This document shows positions 9,904 through 18,497 of a DNA stretch of 64,000 bases, one piece after another. Origin of the DNA: Clostridium sp. 1001271st1 H5 (GTDB lineage Bacteria > Bacillota > Clostridia > Lachnospirales > Lachnospiraceae); assembly GCF_005845215.1 (NCBI RefSeq), contig NZ_SPHO01000003.1, positions 331,660 through 395,659 of the forward strand, in the 5' to 3' direction. Under the pieces are notes generated by a model, which was not told the origin of the DNA, ran no database searches, and saw only the letters and a program-made list of their open reading frames with translations. Every line of letters begins with the position of its first letter. Positions within the stretch are counted from its first letter, which is position 1. The translations under genes and the position numbers were made by a program.

Positions 9904-10815
9904 ATGAAGGTAATCCGTAAAGTTGAGCTTAAACCGGGAAGCTATGAAGAGGAACTGCCGGGAATCTCGGCGGAATTTCCCTACATTGCTTCCTATGTGG
10001 AGTTGGATAAGTGCGCGGGAAGACAATCCCCCTGGCATTGGCACAAAGAGGTGGAGCTGTTTTACATGGAGCAGGGCAGCCTGGAATATGATACGCCTCA
10101 GGGCAGGACGGTTTTCACTGCCGGCTCAGGGGGTTTTGTGAATTCAAACGTGCTTCATATGTCCAGGGCAAGGGATGGGGCGGAGGTGGCTACCCTTCTT
10201 CACATCTTTAACCCGCTGCTAATCAGCGGTCAGAGCGGAAGCATCATTGACCGGAAGTATGTATCGCCCCTTGTGACCTTGTCCCAGATAGAGATAATCG
10301 GGCTGTACCCGGACCAGCCGGCCCACGGACCTGTCCTGGAAGCCCTGCGGCGGTCCTTTCAGATATCGGAGGATGAGTATGGCTATGAAATCCGTTTGCG
10401 GGCAGCCCTGTCCGAAATATGGTGCAGTCTCCTTTCACTGGCAGGGACCATGGAGAAAAGCACCAGATACAGCAGCCGGTCCAGCCAGAAAATAAAAATT
10501 ATGATGGCGTTCATCCACAAACACTGCGGGGATAAGCTGTCGGTAAAGGAGATTGCGGCGTCCGCCTTCATCAGTGAGCGGGAGTGTTTCAGAGTGTTTA
10601 AGGACTGCCTGAATATGACCCCGGTAGAATATGTGACCAGCTACCGCCTTCAGCGGGCTTGCTGGATGCTGGCCGAGGGAAATGAGCCCATCACCGGCAT
10701 ATGCCAGGCCTGCGGCCTGGGAAGCAGCAGTTACTTCGGCAAGGTATTCCGCAGCTGCATGGGATGCAGCCCCAAGGAGTACCGGCTAAAGTGGCGGAAT
10801 AGTAATATAAGATGA
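9904..10815 (+). CDS. AraC-family transcriptional regulator with cupin sensor
   Basis: A 303-residue protein with an N-terminal cupin-like sensory domain (PWHWHKEVELFYMEQGSLEYDTP and later GGFVNSNVLHM, about 35-100) and a C-terminal AraC double helix-turn-helix (about 195-297, including LSVKEIAASAFISERECFRVFKDCLNMTPVEYVTSYRLQRA). This architecture usually binds a sugar or metabolite and activates transport or catabolic genes. It lies 22 nt behind the GntR gene and probably shares its transcript. Specificity is unknown. Confidence 0.92.
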   Translation: MKVIRKVELKPGSYEEELPGISAEFPYIASYVELDKCAGRQSPWHWHKEVELFYMEQGSLEYDTPQGRTVFTAGSGGFVNSNVLHMSRARDGAEVATLLHIFNPLLISGQSGSIIDRKYVSPLVTLSQIEIIGLYPDQPAHGPVLEALRRSFQISEDEYGYEIRLRAALSEIWCSLLSLAGTMEKSTRYSSRSSQKIKIMMAFIHKHCGDKLSVKEIAASAFISERECFRVFKDCLNMTPVEYVTSYRLQRACWMLAEGNEPITGICQACGLGSSSYFGKVFRSCMGCSPKEYRLKWRNSNIR

Positions 10816-10930
10816 CAGCAATTCGATATCTTTGGGTAATGTGATGCACTATAATGATAGTAGGAAGAGGGTATGGCACCTTCTTCCCACGGTCATGGAA
10901 GGGGCTGCATATTCCTGGAGGTGTTGGATT

Positions 10931-11170
10931 GTGATAAAACTTACTATATTGAACATGAATGGATTCCTGCAGATTGTGAATCAGTGCAGCGGCGCAGTCA
11001 ACGCCGTATGTCCGGATGGAAAATGGCGGGATATCAACAAGTCATACGCTGCCCAGAAGGTGTTATGGGACCAATTCAGGGAGAATCATGGCAGCCTGGC
11101 CCTGAAACTGGATTTCCAGAAGCCGGAGGATTATGTGAGGATTGTGTATCATCACATCAGTGAGATTTAA
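10931..11170 (+). CDS. Small conserved-looking protein, unknown function
   Basis: A 79-residue cytoplasmic protein without signal peptide or membrane segment. The GTG start has a good ribosome binding site, GGAGGT (10917-10922), 8 nt upstream; longer in-frame starts lack one. The reading (IKLTILNMNGFLQIVNQCSGAVNAVCPDGKWRD...) resembles, from memory, a family of small Clostridia proteins often labelled polyA polymerase without real support. The QxVNxCxGxV pattern near the N-terminus and a C-terminal DYVRIVYHHI are the visible features. No function is proposed. Confidence 0.65.
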   Translation: MIKLTILNMNGFLQIVNQCSGAVNAVCPDGKWRDINKSYAAQKVLWDQFRENHGSLALKLDFQKPEDYVRIVYHHISEI

Positions 11171-11229
11171 GGGAGCGGAATTTTTCACTATGATGATTTT
11201 GCCATCTGGATTTGATGGCGGTGTATTTT

Positions 11230-11254
11230 GCAGGTTCTTCGGAACCTGCTTTTT
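11230..11254 (+). terminator. Intrinsic terminator with UUCG loop
   Basis: GCAGGTTC-TTCG-GAACCTGC followed by five T: a perfect 8-bp stem closed by a stable UUCG tetraloop. It ends the transcript of the small protein gene and isolates the MerR gene downstream. Confidence 0.9.
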
Positions 11255-11350
11255 CATTTCGCACTGCAGATTTTGTGCTGAAAGAGAGAACCCTACATTA
11301 TAACACCAGGGTTGGAGACTGTGATATAAAGGGAGAGGAGGTGCATTTTT

Positions 11351-12124
11351 ATGAAGACATACAGGACAGTGGACCTGGCAAGGATGTTTGGAATTCATGT
11401 TAACACCGTGCGTCTGTATGAAAGATACGGCCTGATTCCAAAGGCAGAGAGGACAGGCAGCGGTTACCGGATATTTACGGAGCTTCATGTGGAGCAGTTT
11501 AAGCTGGCAAGGGCGGCCCTGCGGGTGGAGGTCCTGCAAAACGGACTGAGGAAACAGGCAGTGGCCATCATTAAGACATCAGCGTCAGGGGATTATGGGA
11601 AGGCATTGGAGATGACAAAAAGTTACAGCACCCAGCTGGACCGGGAGATGAAACATGCAGAGGAGGCTGTCCGGACATGCCGGGCACTGCTTGCAGGCAT
11701 AAAAGGCCCCTGGCCTGAAAATGGCTGCGGCCAGGCTGTGTACACAAGAAAGGAAGCAGCGGATATGCTGGGAGTTACCATTGACACGCTGAGGAACTGG
11801 GAGCTTAACGGCCTGTTTTCCGTCAGGCGGACAGCCAACGGTTACCGGGTTTATACAGGGGAAGATATTAAGAGGCTGGCCATCATACGCTCCCTCCGGT
11901 GCGCCAGCTATTCCCTTTCGTCTATTTTGCGGATGTTAAACGCCCTGTCCGGGAATCCGTCCGCCAATATCCGGAGAATCATTGATACGCCCGGCGGGGA
12001 CGACGATATCATCACTGCCTGCGATAAGCTGCTCACTTCCCTGGCGGAGGCCAGGGAGAACGCAGGGTATGTGGAATCGCAGATAAGGAAGATGATGGAG
12101 ATGGGACATGGTAATCAGCTGTGA
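11351..12124 (+). CDS. MerR-type regulator with two MerR winged-helix domains
   Basis: A 257-residue regulator with two MerR-type DNA-recognition modules in one chain: residues about 4-70 (RTVDLARMFGIHVNTVRLYERYGLIPKAERTGSGYRIF) and about 129-197 (TRKEAADMLGVTIDTLRNWELNGLFSVRRTANGYRVYTGEDI). Normal MerR proteins carry one such module and dimerise through a coiled coil, so this chain may mimic a dimer or hold two operators. The ribosome binding site AGGAGG precedes the ATG. It sits directly ahead of a multidrug-type ABC exporter, whose promoter has a stretched spacer of the MerR kind, so it is probably the activator of that exporter. The inducer is unknown. Confidence 0.88.
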   Translation: MKTYRTVDLARMFGIHVNTVRLYERYGLIPKAERTGSGYRIFTELHVEQFKLARAALRVEVLQNGLRKQAVAIIKTSASGDYGKALEMTKSYSTQLDREMKHAEEAVRTCRALLAGIKGPWPENGCGQAVYTRKEAADMLGVTIDTLRNWELNGLFSVRRTANGYRVYTGEDIKRLAIIRSLRCASYSLSSILRMLNALSGNPSANIRRIIDTPGGDDDIITACDKLLTSLAEARENAGYVESQIRKMMEMGHGNQL

Positions 12125-12172
12125 GAACCGAAAGCAGGCACCAGCGGGAACCTATTCCGGAAAAGCCTACAC

Positions 12173-12204
12173 TTATCCACCAGACCCTGGAATTATGCTA
12201 ATAT
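12173..12204 (+). promoter_or_regulatory. Candidate MerR-type promoter of the ABC exporter
   Basis: A weak -35 TTATCC (12173-12178) and a -10 TAATAT (12199-12204) are separated by 20 bp rather than 17, with an inverted repeat CCAGaccCTGG (12180-12190) in the spacer. Over-long spacers with an operator dyad are the hallmark of MerR-activated promoters. The -35 match is only 3 of 6. Confidence 0.4.
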
Positions 12205-12235
12205 TCTGATACACATGAATCAAGGAGGCGGAAAA

Positions 12236-13000
12236 ATGATGAATCAGGCACAACAATGGAAGGATGGGAATACTGCTGGCTGTGAAGAAGCGGTGACGGT
12301 TTCAGGACTGAGCAAGTCCTATTCCGGTAAAAAGGTAATTGAGAACCTGAGCCTTACAATCAGGCCGGGCCAGGTATATGGACTGCTGGGGGCCAATGGC
12401 TCAGGAAAGAGTACGGCTGTGGAATGTATGCTGGGAACCAGGAGGGCTGATGCGGGAACGGTCCGGATACTGGGTTTTGACCCTGTGAAGGAGCGCAGAC
12501 AGCTGTTCGAACAGGTGGGGGTGCAGTTCCAGGAAGCAAATTATCCGGACCGAATCAAGGTAAGAGAGCTTTGTGAGGAGACTGCCTGCCTGTATGAGAA
12601 AACAGCGGATTACCGGGATTTGCTGCGGCAGTTTAATCTGGAGGACAAGGCCGGCGCCATGGTTGGCCAGCTGTCAGGCGGACAGAAACAGAAGCTTTTT
12701 ATTATTCTGGCACTTATACCAGGTCCCAGGGCGGTGTTCCTGGATGAGCTGACAACGGGGCTGGACACAAAAGCCCGCAGGGAGGTCTGGAAATGCCTTT
12801 TGGAAATGAAGGAACAGGGCCTTACCATATGCCTGGTATCCCATTTCATGGACGAGGTGGAAATGCTCTGTGACCGAATCGGTATCTTAAAGGACGGAAA
12901 TTTTGCCTTTGAGGGAACCGTTAAGGAGGCAGTGGACAACAGTCCTTATAGCAACCTGGAAGATGCGTATTTGTGGTGGACACAGGAGGAAAACAGATGA
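12236..13000 (+). CDS. ABC exporter ATP-binding protein
   Basis: A 254-residue ATPase subunit that would power export by the permease encoded next. Walker A GANGSGKST is near residue 52, signature LSGGQKQK near 146 and Walker B AVFLDE near 167. The residue after the catalytic Glu is Leu (DELTTGLD) where Pro is usual. The ATG at 12236 was chosen over one at 12215 because AAGGAGG (12222-12228) lies 7 nt ahead of it. Sequence type is that of drug or lantibiotic exporters of the CcmA/DrrA class. The gene overlaps the permease gene by 4 nt (ATGA). Confidence 0.93.
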   Translation: MMNQAQQWKDGNTAGCEEAVTVSGLSKSYSGKKVIENLSLTIRPGQVYGLLGANGSGKSTAVECMLGTRRADAGTVRILGFDPVKERRQLFEQVGVQFQEANYPDRIKVRELCEETACLYEKTADYRDLLRQFNLEDKAGAMVGQLSGGQKQKLFIILALIPGPRAVFLDELTTGLDTKARREVWKCLLEMKEQGLTICLVSHFMDEVEMLCDRIGILKDGNFAFEGTVKEAVDNSPYSNLEDAYLWWTQEENR

Positions 13001-13740
13001 AACGGTTTTATACTATATTGAAAACAGAGCTGAAACTATCCGTCAGGGGTATGGATATGGTTATATTTGCTCTCTGCATGCCCCTGGTTATCATTTCACT
13101 TTTGGGAATTATTTATGGCAGTAAGCCTGCCTATCCGGGGGCAGGATATACGTTCCTGGAGCAATCCTTTGGGGCTGTCACCACCATAGCGGTCTGCGCA
13201 GGCGGCGTTATGGGGCTGCCCCTGGTGATTTCGGAATACAGGCAGAAGAAGATACTGAAGCGGTATCAGGTAACGCCAGCCAGCCCGGCCCTGCTTCTGG
13301 CAGTCCAGGCAGCGGTCTATGCAGTCTACTCCCTGGCGGCCCTGGTGCTGGTTTATATGGCTTCAGTCCTGTTTTTCGGAGCGCACTTTGCAGGCTCGGC
13401 GGCGGCATACATGGCTGTGTTCCTGTTTGTCATGCTGTCTGTATTCAGCATAGGCATAATGGTGGGGGGCGTTGCGCGGGATGTGAAGACTGCAGGCATT
13501 GCGGCAAGCCTATTGTATTTTCCCATGCTGGCCCTGTCCGGCACCACCCTGCCCTATGAGGTGATGCCGCCTGCCCTGCAGCGGGTTGCAGATATCCTTC
13601 CCCTGACCCAGGCCGTCAAGCTGCTGAAGGCTGTTTCCCTGGGGCAGCCGGCGGAGGACGTGTGGAAATCCTGTCTGTACATGGCAGTGTGCTTCCTGGT
13701 GTGCAGCGGGATTTCCCTCCGGTATTTTAAGTGGGAATGA
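12997..13740 (+). CDS. ABC-2 type exporter permease
   Basis: A 247-residue integral membrane protein of the ABC-2 family with about six hydrophobic segments and the conserved C-terminal pattern LYFPMLALSGTTLPYEVMPPALQRVADILPLTQAVKLLKA, characteristic of DrrB-like drug exporters. It starts at the ATG inside the ATPase stop overlap, with GGAGG upstream. Together with the ATPase it forms a two-gene exporter. The substrate cannot be read from sequence; a toxic small molecule sensed by the upstream MerR protein is the natural guess. Confidence 0.9.
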   Translation: MKRFYTILKTELKLSVRGMDMVIFALCMPLVIISLLGIIYGSKPAYPGAGYTFLEQSFGAVTTIAVCAGGVMGLPLVISEYRQKKILKRYQVTPASPALLLAVQAAVYAVYSLAALVLVYMASVLFFGAHFAGSAAAYMAVFLFVMLSVFSIGIMVGGVARDVKTAGIAASLLYFPMLALSGTTLPYEVMPPALQRVADILPLTQAVKLLKAVSLGQPAEDVWKSCLYMAVCFLVCSGISLRYFKWE

Positions 13741-13852
13741 GAGTAAACATTCCCTTTTGCAATGGAGCTGGTTTGGACTTGATTTATGGCAGGCTTTATG
13801 TGAAAATAAAAGGCAGAGAATTATAAGCTGGAGTGTGTGAAAAGGAGTTATT

Positions 13853-15160
13853 ATGCCGGAATATTCCCTGCCTGTGGGCAACAAGGATTTGATTAATATT
13901 GCAAGAAGGGCCTTTAATCTGGTGGACCCAAGACTGATTGGACATGGAGCGCGTGTTTCCTATCTGGTGTTCCAGATGCTGAAGGAGGACGGCTCCTATA
14001 CGCCGCTGGAGGCAAGGAACCTGTTGATTCTCGCTGCTCTTCATGATATCGGCGCATATAAAACCGACGAAATCGACAGGATGGTGGAGTTTGAGACAAA
14101 GGAAGTATGGAATCATTCCATTTACGGATATCTGTTTTTCCATTATTTTACCCCCTTTGGGGATTGGGCTTCCGTCATCCTGTATCACCATATGCCCTGG
14201 AACCGGCTGAGAAAGCTGGAGGATGTGCCTGAGAGAATCAGGGAGGCAGCCCAAATCATCAATCTGGCCGACCGGGCGGACATTTACTTTGGGTCATCGG
14301 GATACACAGGCGGGTACCAGCGGTTCGTGGAATTTTTGAGAAGGCAGGAAGGGCTGTCCTACAGCCCCAGGGCGGCTGAATTGTTCAGGCGCCTGGGACC
14401 GGAAGTCCTGGACCGTCTGGCTGTCCAGGGCCAGGATTACTGCCTGCCCGAAGAAGTGTCTGCCCAGTTTGACCGCGCCATGGAAGAAGAGCCTTTTTCA
14501 GAGGATGAGCGCAAGGCGCTTCTGCGGATGCTGACCTATGTTATTGACTTCAGAAGCCCCCATACAGTGACCCATACCATCACCACCACGGTCATCAGCA
14601 AGGAACTGGCGGTCCGTATCCTGGACAGCGACGATGAGGTCAGGGATGTGACCTGCGGCGCCATACTCCATGACCTGGGGAAAATAGGAATTCCGGTGGA
14701 GATACTGGAATATCCGGGTAAGCTGAGCCCTCAGGCCATGAGGGTCATGAGGACCCATGTGGATTTGACCGGGCATATACTGGGGGCCAGTGTGTCTGAG
14801 AGGGTAAAGAATATTGCCCTGCGCCACCATGAGAAGCTGGATGGTTCCGGTTACCCCCAGGGCTTGGCGGCTGAGTCCCTGGATACGCTCCAGAGGATTG
14901 TGGCGGTGGCTGATATCATAAGCGCCCTGACAGGAACCAGAAGCTATAAGGATGCATTTTCAAAGGAAAAGACAGTGTCCGTCCTGGAGGATATGGCGGG
15001 AAAGGGCCTGATAGATGCAGTCATTGTATCCATGTTTGTGGAGAATTACGATTCCATCATGGAAGCGGTCAGACTGCGCTCACGGCCTATCCTGGATAAA
15101 TACCATGAGATGCAGCAGCAGTATCAGGTCCTGGCAGGTAAAATGAAGGGCTGGGATTGA
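13853..15160 (+). CDS. Dual HD / HD-GYP domain protein (probable c-di-GMP phosphodiesterase)
   Basis: A 435-residue cytoplasmic protein with two HD modules. The N-terminal one (about 20-160) has ALHDIGAYKTDEI and VILYHHMPW. The C-terminal one (about 235-420) carries the full HD-GYP signature: AILHDLGKIGIP, RTHVDLTGHIL, NIALRHHEKLDGSGYPQGL and VAVADIISALTG. HD-GYP proteins hydrolyse cyclic di-GMP or related dinucleotides at a metal centre. No receiver or membrane sensor is present, so input may come through the first HD domain. It is preceded by AAAGGAG and appears to be a single-gene unit. Enzymatic activity is family inference. Confidence 0.9.
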   Translation: MPEYSLPVGNKDLINIARRAFNLVDPRLIGHGARVSYLVFQMLKEDGSYTPLEARNLLILAALHDIGAYKTDEIDRMVEFETKEVWNHSIYGYLFFHYFTPFGDWASVILYHHMPWNRLRKLEDVPERIREAAQIINLADRADIYFGSSGYTGGYQRFVEFLRRQEGLSYSPRAAELFRRLGPEVLDRLAVQGQDYCLPEEVSAQFDRAMEEEPFSEDERKALLRMLTYVIDFRSPHTVTHTITTTVISKELAVRILDSDDEVRDVTCGAILHDLGKIGIPVEILEYPGKLSPQAMRVMRTHVDLTGHILGASVSERVKNIALRHHEKLDGSGYPQGLAAESLDTLQRIVAVADIISALTGTRSYKDAFSKEKTVSVLEDMAGKGLIDAVIVSMFVENYDSIMEAVRLRSRPILDKYHEMQQQYQVLAGKMKGWD

Positions 15161-15195
15161 CCGGAAGTCTCCATGGAATCTTAAGGAAATGTATA

Positions 15196-15224
15196 TTGAC
15201 ACAGCAGGTAAAACTGGATAAAGT
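15196..15224 (+). promoter_or_regulatory. Promoter of the cell-wall-binding protein gene
   Basis: Perfect TTGACA (15196-15201), 17-bp spacer, TAAAGT (15219-15224, 4 of 6). Confidence 0.5.
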
Positions 15225-15260
15225 AGGGTTATATAGGAACGGAAAAGGAGGAAATGTAAT

Positions 15261-16232
15261 ATGCTGCACATGAAGCGGAATTTAATGGTGGCCGCAGCAG
15301 GAGTATTGGCCGCCCTGATGGTGTTTCCTGCATACGGCGCCAGCCGTAAGCCCATTAAGTCCATAAACCTGACCATAAAAGCTGAGATAAAGCCGGATAC
15401 GGATTTCGGAGACGAGCAGATAGAGATTGAGACCAGCAGTAATAAGTACTCTGTGGATGGCTACGACATTCTGAATGACGATGTGGAATGGCGGGAGGAT
15501 ACCATTCCCAGAATTCAGATTACCCTGACAGCCAACGATGATTATTATTTCCAGTCCCTTCCAAAGGATAAGGTGACCATAAAGGGCGGAGCTGAGTTTA
15601 AAAACTCCAAGCGGGAGGATTCCAGCACCACCCTGCTGATGGAGGTGGAGCTCCAGGCCCTGAACACCTCCCTTCATGATTTGGCCAATGTGGTCCTTAC
15701 AGAGGAGGGAATAGCCGCCTGGGATGCCATACCGGCAGCGGGAAGCTATGAGGTACGCGTGTACAGGGACGACAAGGCGGTGGGAGCTGTCATGACGGTG
15801 AACACAAATACGTGCAACTGCCGTGAGCGCCTGCAGAAGGGCAATACAGCCTACACAGTCAGGGTGCGGCCTGTCAGCAAATTTGACAGCAAGGAAAAGG
15901 GAAACTGGACGGAATCTCCCAGCACCTACATACCGGAGGAAAAGGCGGCTCAATTCAGGGAGAATCCCACGGGAGGAAACGGGGAATGGGTACAGGCCGT
16001 TGAGAACGGAAGATGGTGGTACCGCAATGCAGACGGCAGCTATCCGGTCAGCAGCTGGCAGCAGATAGGCGATAAGTGGTATTTCTTTGACGCTGAGGGC
16101 TACATGGCGACCGGATGGGTACAGTGGGACGGTAAGGAGTACTACTGTGCTGACAACGGAGAGATGCTGACCAACTGTCTGACGCCGGATGCCTATCTGG
16201 TAGGGGAAGACGGGGCAAAGATTAACCAGTAA
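15261..16232 (+). CDS. Secreted cell-wall-binding repeat protein
   Basis: A 323-residue exported protein. The signal peptide (MKRNLMVAAAGVLAALMVFPAYGA) ends near residue 27. A beta-rich region follows (about 30-125), then a fibronectin-III-like segment (about 130-220), then C-terminal choline-binding-type repeats from about 235: ENGRWWYRNADGSYP, IGDKWYFFDAEGYMATGWVQWDGKEYYCADNGEML. These Trp/Tyr/Gly repeats bind teichoic acid or related wall polymers and keep the protein on the cell surface. No catalytic domain is visible, so an adhesive or structural role is likely. A decayed paralogue lies at 62.8-63.6 kb. An alternative ATG 9 nt downstream is possible. Confidence 0.85.
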   Translation: MLHMKRNLMVAAAGVLAALMVFPAYGASRKPIKSINLTIKAEIKPDTDFGDEQIEIETSSNKYSVDGYDILNDDVEWREDTIPRIQITLTANDDYYFQSLPKDKVTIKGGAEFKNSKREDSSTTLLMEVELQALNTSLHDLANVVLTEEGIAAWDAIPAAGSYEVRVYRDDKAVGAVMTVNTNTCNCRERLQKGNTAYTVRVRPVSKFDSKEKGNWTESPSTYIPEEKAAQFRENPTGGNGEWVQAVENGRWWYRNADGSYPVSSWQQIGDKWYFFDAEGYMATGWVQWDGKEYYCADNGEMLTNCLTPDAYLVGEDGAKINQ

Positions 16233-16257
16233 AACAACTGAACATGGAAGATATGGC

Positions 16258-16296
16258 GCTGTAGGAGTATAGGAATGTACTCCTACAGCTATTTTT
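16258..16296 (+). terminator. Intrinsic terminator
   Basis: Perfect 12-bp stem GCTGTAGGAGTA / TACTCCTACAGC with an 8-nt loop and a TATTTTT tail; ends the cell-wall-binding gene. Confidence 0.9.
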
Positions 16297-16318
16297 GAGG
16301 TGATTGAGGTGATGCGTG

Positions 16319-18439
16319 GTGAATGAGGAAGAATGGAGAGAGCGTATACGCAGGGAGACAGACACCGGGTACTCCTACTGCCTGGCCAAGCGGATGGAGC
16401 AGTACCGGACCAATCCGGTGCTGGGATACAGAACCGCCGGGTCCGGGGCAGAGTTTGAGACAGGGGAGATGCTGGTCCGGGAGATGAAGTCCCTGGGACT
16501 TGCGGATGTACACAAGGACAGGATAACTGTGGACAGCTGGGAGTTTGAGAAGGCGGTGATGCAGTTTACGGACCGTGAGGGCAGGGACTATGAGTTCCAG
16601 TTAGGGGCTTACCAGACGGATTTCCATACCGGCGGATTCCGGGAATTCAGCCTGGTATACCTGGGAAAGGGTACTGCGGCGGATTACAGGAATGTGGATG
16701 CGGCAGGAAAGCTGGTTCTCATTGATATCAACCAGAGGGATGAGTGGTGGATTAATTATCCCGTGTACCAGGCCCGGCTGAAGGGGGCTGCCGCCCTGAT
16801 TGCGGTCCAGGAACAGGGATATGGGGAGATACACGACACAGCCCTTAACGCCCAGGACATAGCGGGGCCTGCAGATGCGCCCGCCTTTTCCATGTCCCGT
16901 GCGGACGCTGCTGTGCTGAAGGCGGCCATGGGAAGGGAAAACCAGGTGCAGGTGCGCCTGGACGCCTCATCTACGGTGCTGAGGGACCAGGAGACGTATA
17001 ACATTATAGGAACCATACCCGGGCCGGAGGAGGGAATGATTCTTCTGACAGCCCATTACGACTCCTATTTCAGCGGATTTCAGGACGACAACGCTGCGGT
17101 GGCCATGATGCTGGGCATAGCCAGGGCCGTGCTGCAATCAGGCTATAAGCCCAGGAAGACCCTTATATTCTGCGCTATGGCGGCAGAGGAATGGGGCGTG
17201 GTGAATTCCAAATACGACTGGTCCACCGGCGCCTATGAGCAGGTATTTACAGCCAGGCCCGACTGGGCGGGAAAGGTTATTGCGGACCTGAACTTTGAAC
17301 TGCCGGCCCATGCCCATGGCAGGAAGGATGCTGTGCGGTGCGTGTATGAATATGCGGATTTTCTGGAGGACTTTTTAAAGCGTATGGGAATAAATGGGAG
17401 CACAAAAGCACAGGATGGAACGGCAGGTTCCCTGACCTGCCAGCCATACCCCGGAGGAGTGGAAGTGCTGAGTCCCATACAGACCTGGTCCGATGATTTC
17501 TCCATGGCCATTGGCGGGATACCCTCCATGGTCAACGATTTCAGCTCAGGGGAATTCATGGAGACGCATTACCATTCCCAGTACGACAATGAGAATTTTT
17601 ATCAGGAACCGGTGTACCGGTTCCATCATGAGATGTATGCCGGTCTTGTCCTTGCTTTTGACAGGACAGCCGCGGTGCCTATGAATTTCTCAGGGCTGTT
17701 TGAGGGGGCCGGGCGCAGCGTTGACAGCAATGCCTGCCCTGGGTCAGAAGCAGACCGGCCCGGGCTGTTTTCCGCGCTGGAGCAGGCGTCGGCCGCAGGA
17801 AATGCGCTGTATGGAAGAATACGGGAAATCAACCGCGCATACGGCTGTCTGCTGGACCGGGGAGAGGAAGCAGCAGCCCTGAAACTGGCAGCCGGGTGCG
17901 CGCCCCTGAACCGGGCGCTTCTTCGCATCTTTAAAAAGGAACAGGATTACTTTGTGCGGCTGAGCTGGCACGATGACGTGCTCTTTCCGCAGCAGGCTGT
18001 CCAGGAAAATGTAAGGGCCATGGACAGGGCCATTGCCTGCCTTGAAAATCATGATTTGAGCGGCGCACTGGAGGCTGTGTATACCATAGACAACAACCGT
18101 TATGCATTTCTGTTTGATGAGGAAGTCTATACCTATTTTACGGAATACGTCCTGAACCAGCCTCCGGGCCGTCTGAAATGGGGGACGGGAAGGATTGTCC
18201 ATCACCAGAACCTGTTTGGCCTGGTTGAGAGCCTGAAGGCCAAGGCGCTGCATGGAAAGACGGATACACAGGAAGAATACGCAGCCCTTGTCAGGGCGCG
18301 GCAGGACCAGCTTGGCTGTTATGAGGATGACATACGGTACATGACTGCATCCGCCTATAAGCTTCTGGAGGCCATAGGGCAGGCGGCACAGCTGGCGGAT
18401 GCAGGTCTTATTACGGCTGGGCGCGGAGCCGGGGCATAA
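16319..18439 (+). CDS. M28-family metallopeptidase
   Basis: A 706-residue zinc aminopeptidase-like protein without a signal peptide, so probably cytoplasmic. The M28 core (about residues 225-450) shows the metal-ligand motifs TAHYDSY, GFQDDNAAVAMMLG, AMAAEEWGVVNS and the later METHYHSQYDNENF. An insert resembling a PA domain precedes the final half of the core (GKLVLIDINQRDEWWINYP... KGAAALIAVQEQG). The C-terminal 200 residues are helical and of unknown role. Two tandem GTG codons (16316, 16319) could start it; the second has the better spacing from GAGGTGA (16306-16312). Substrates are probably peptides or amino-acid conjugates. Confidence 0.85.
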   Translation: MNEEEWRERIRRETDTGYSYCLAKRMEQYRTNPVLGYRTAGSGAEFETGEMLVREMKSLGLADVHKDRITVDSWEFEKAVMQFTDREGRDYEFQLGAYQTDFHTGGFREFSLVYLGKGTAADYRNVDAAGKLVLIDINQRDEWWINYPVYQARLKGAAALIAVQEQGYGEIHDTALNAQDIAGPADAPAFSMSRADAAVLKAAMGRENQVQVRLDASSTVLRDQETYNIIGTIPGPEEGMILLTAHYDSYFSGFQDDNAAVAMMLGIARAVLQSGYKPRKTLIFCAMAAEEWGVVNSKYDWSTGAYEQVFTARPDWAGKVIADLNFELPAHAHGRKDAVRCVYEYADFLEDFLKRMGINGSTKAQDGTAGSLTCQPYPGGVEVLSPIQTWSDDFSMAIGGIPSMVNDFSSGEFMETHYHSQYDNENFYQEPVYRFHHEMYAGLVLAFDRTAAVPMNFSGLFEGAGRSVDSNACPGSEADRPGLFSALEQASAAGNALYGRIREINRAYGCLLDRGEEAAALKLAAGCAPLNRALLRIFKKEQDYFVRLSWHDDVLFPQQAVQENVRAMDRAIACLENHDLSGALEAVYTIDNNRYAFLFDEEVYTYFTEYVLNQPPGRLKWGTGRIVHHQNLFGLVESLKAKALHGKTDTQEEYAALVRARQDQLGCYEDDIRYMTASAYKLLEAIGQAAQLADAGLITAGRGAGA

Positions 18440-18497
18440 TACGCGGCAGGAAAGTTATATACAAATGAGATTAAAATACAGGAGGAGTAACTGAGAG

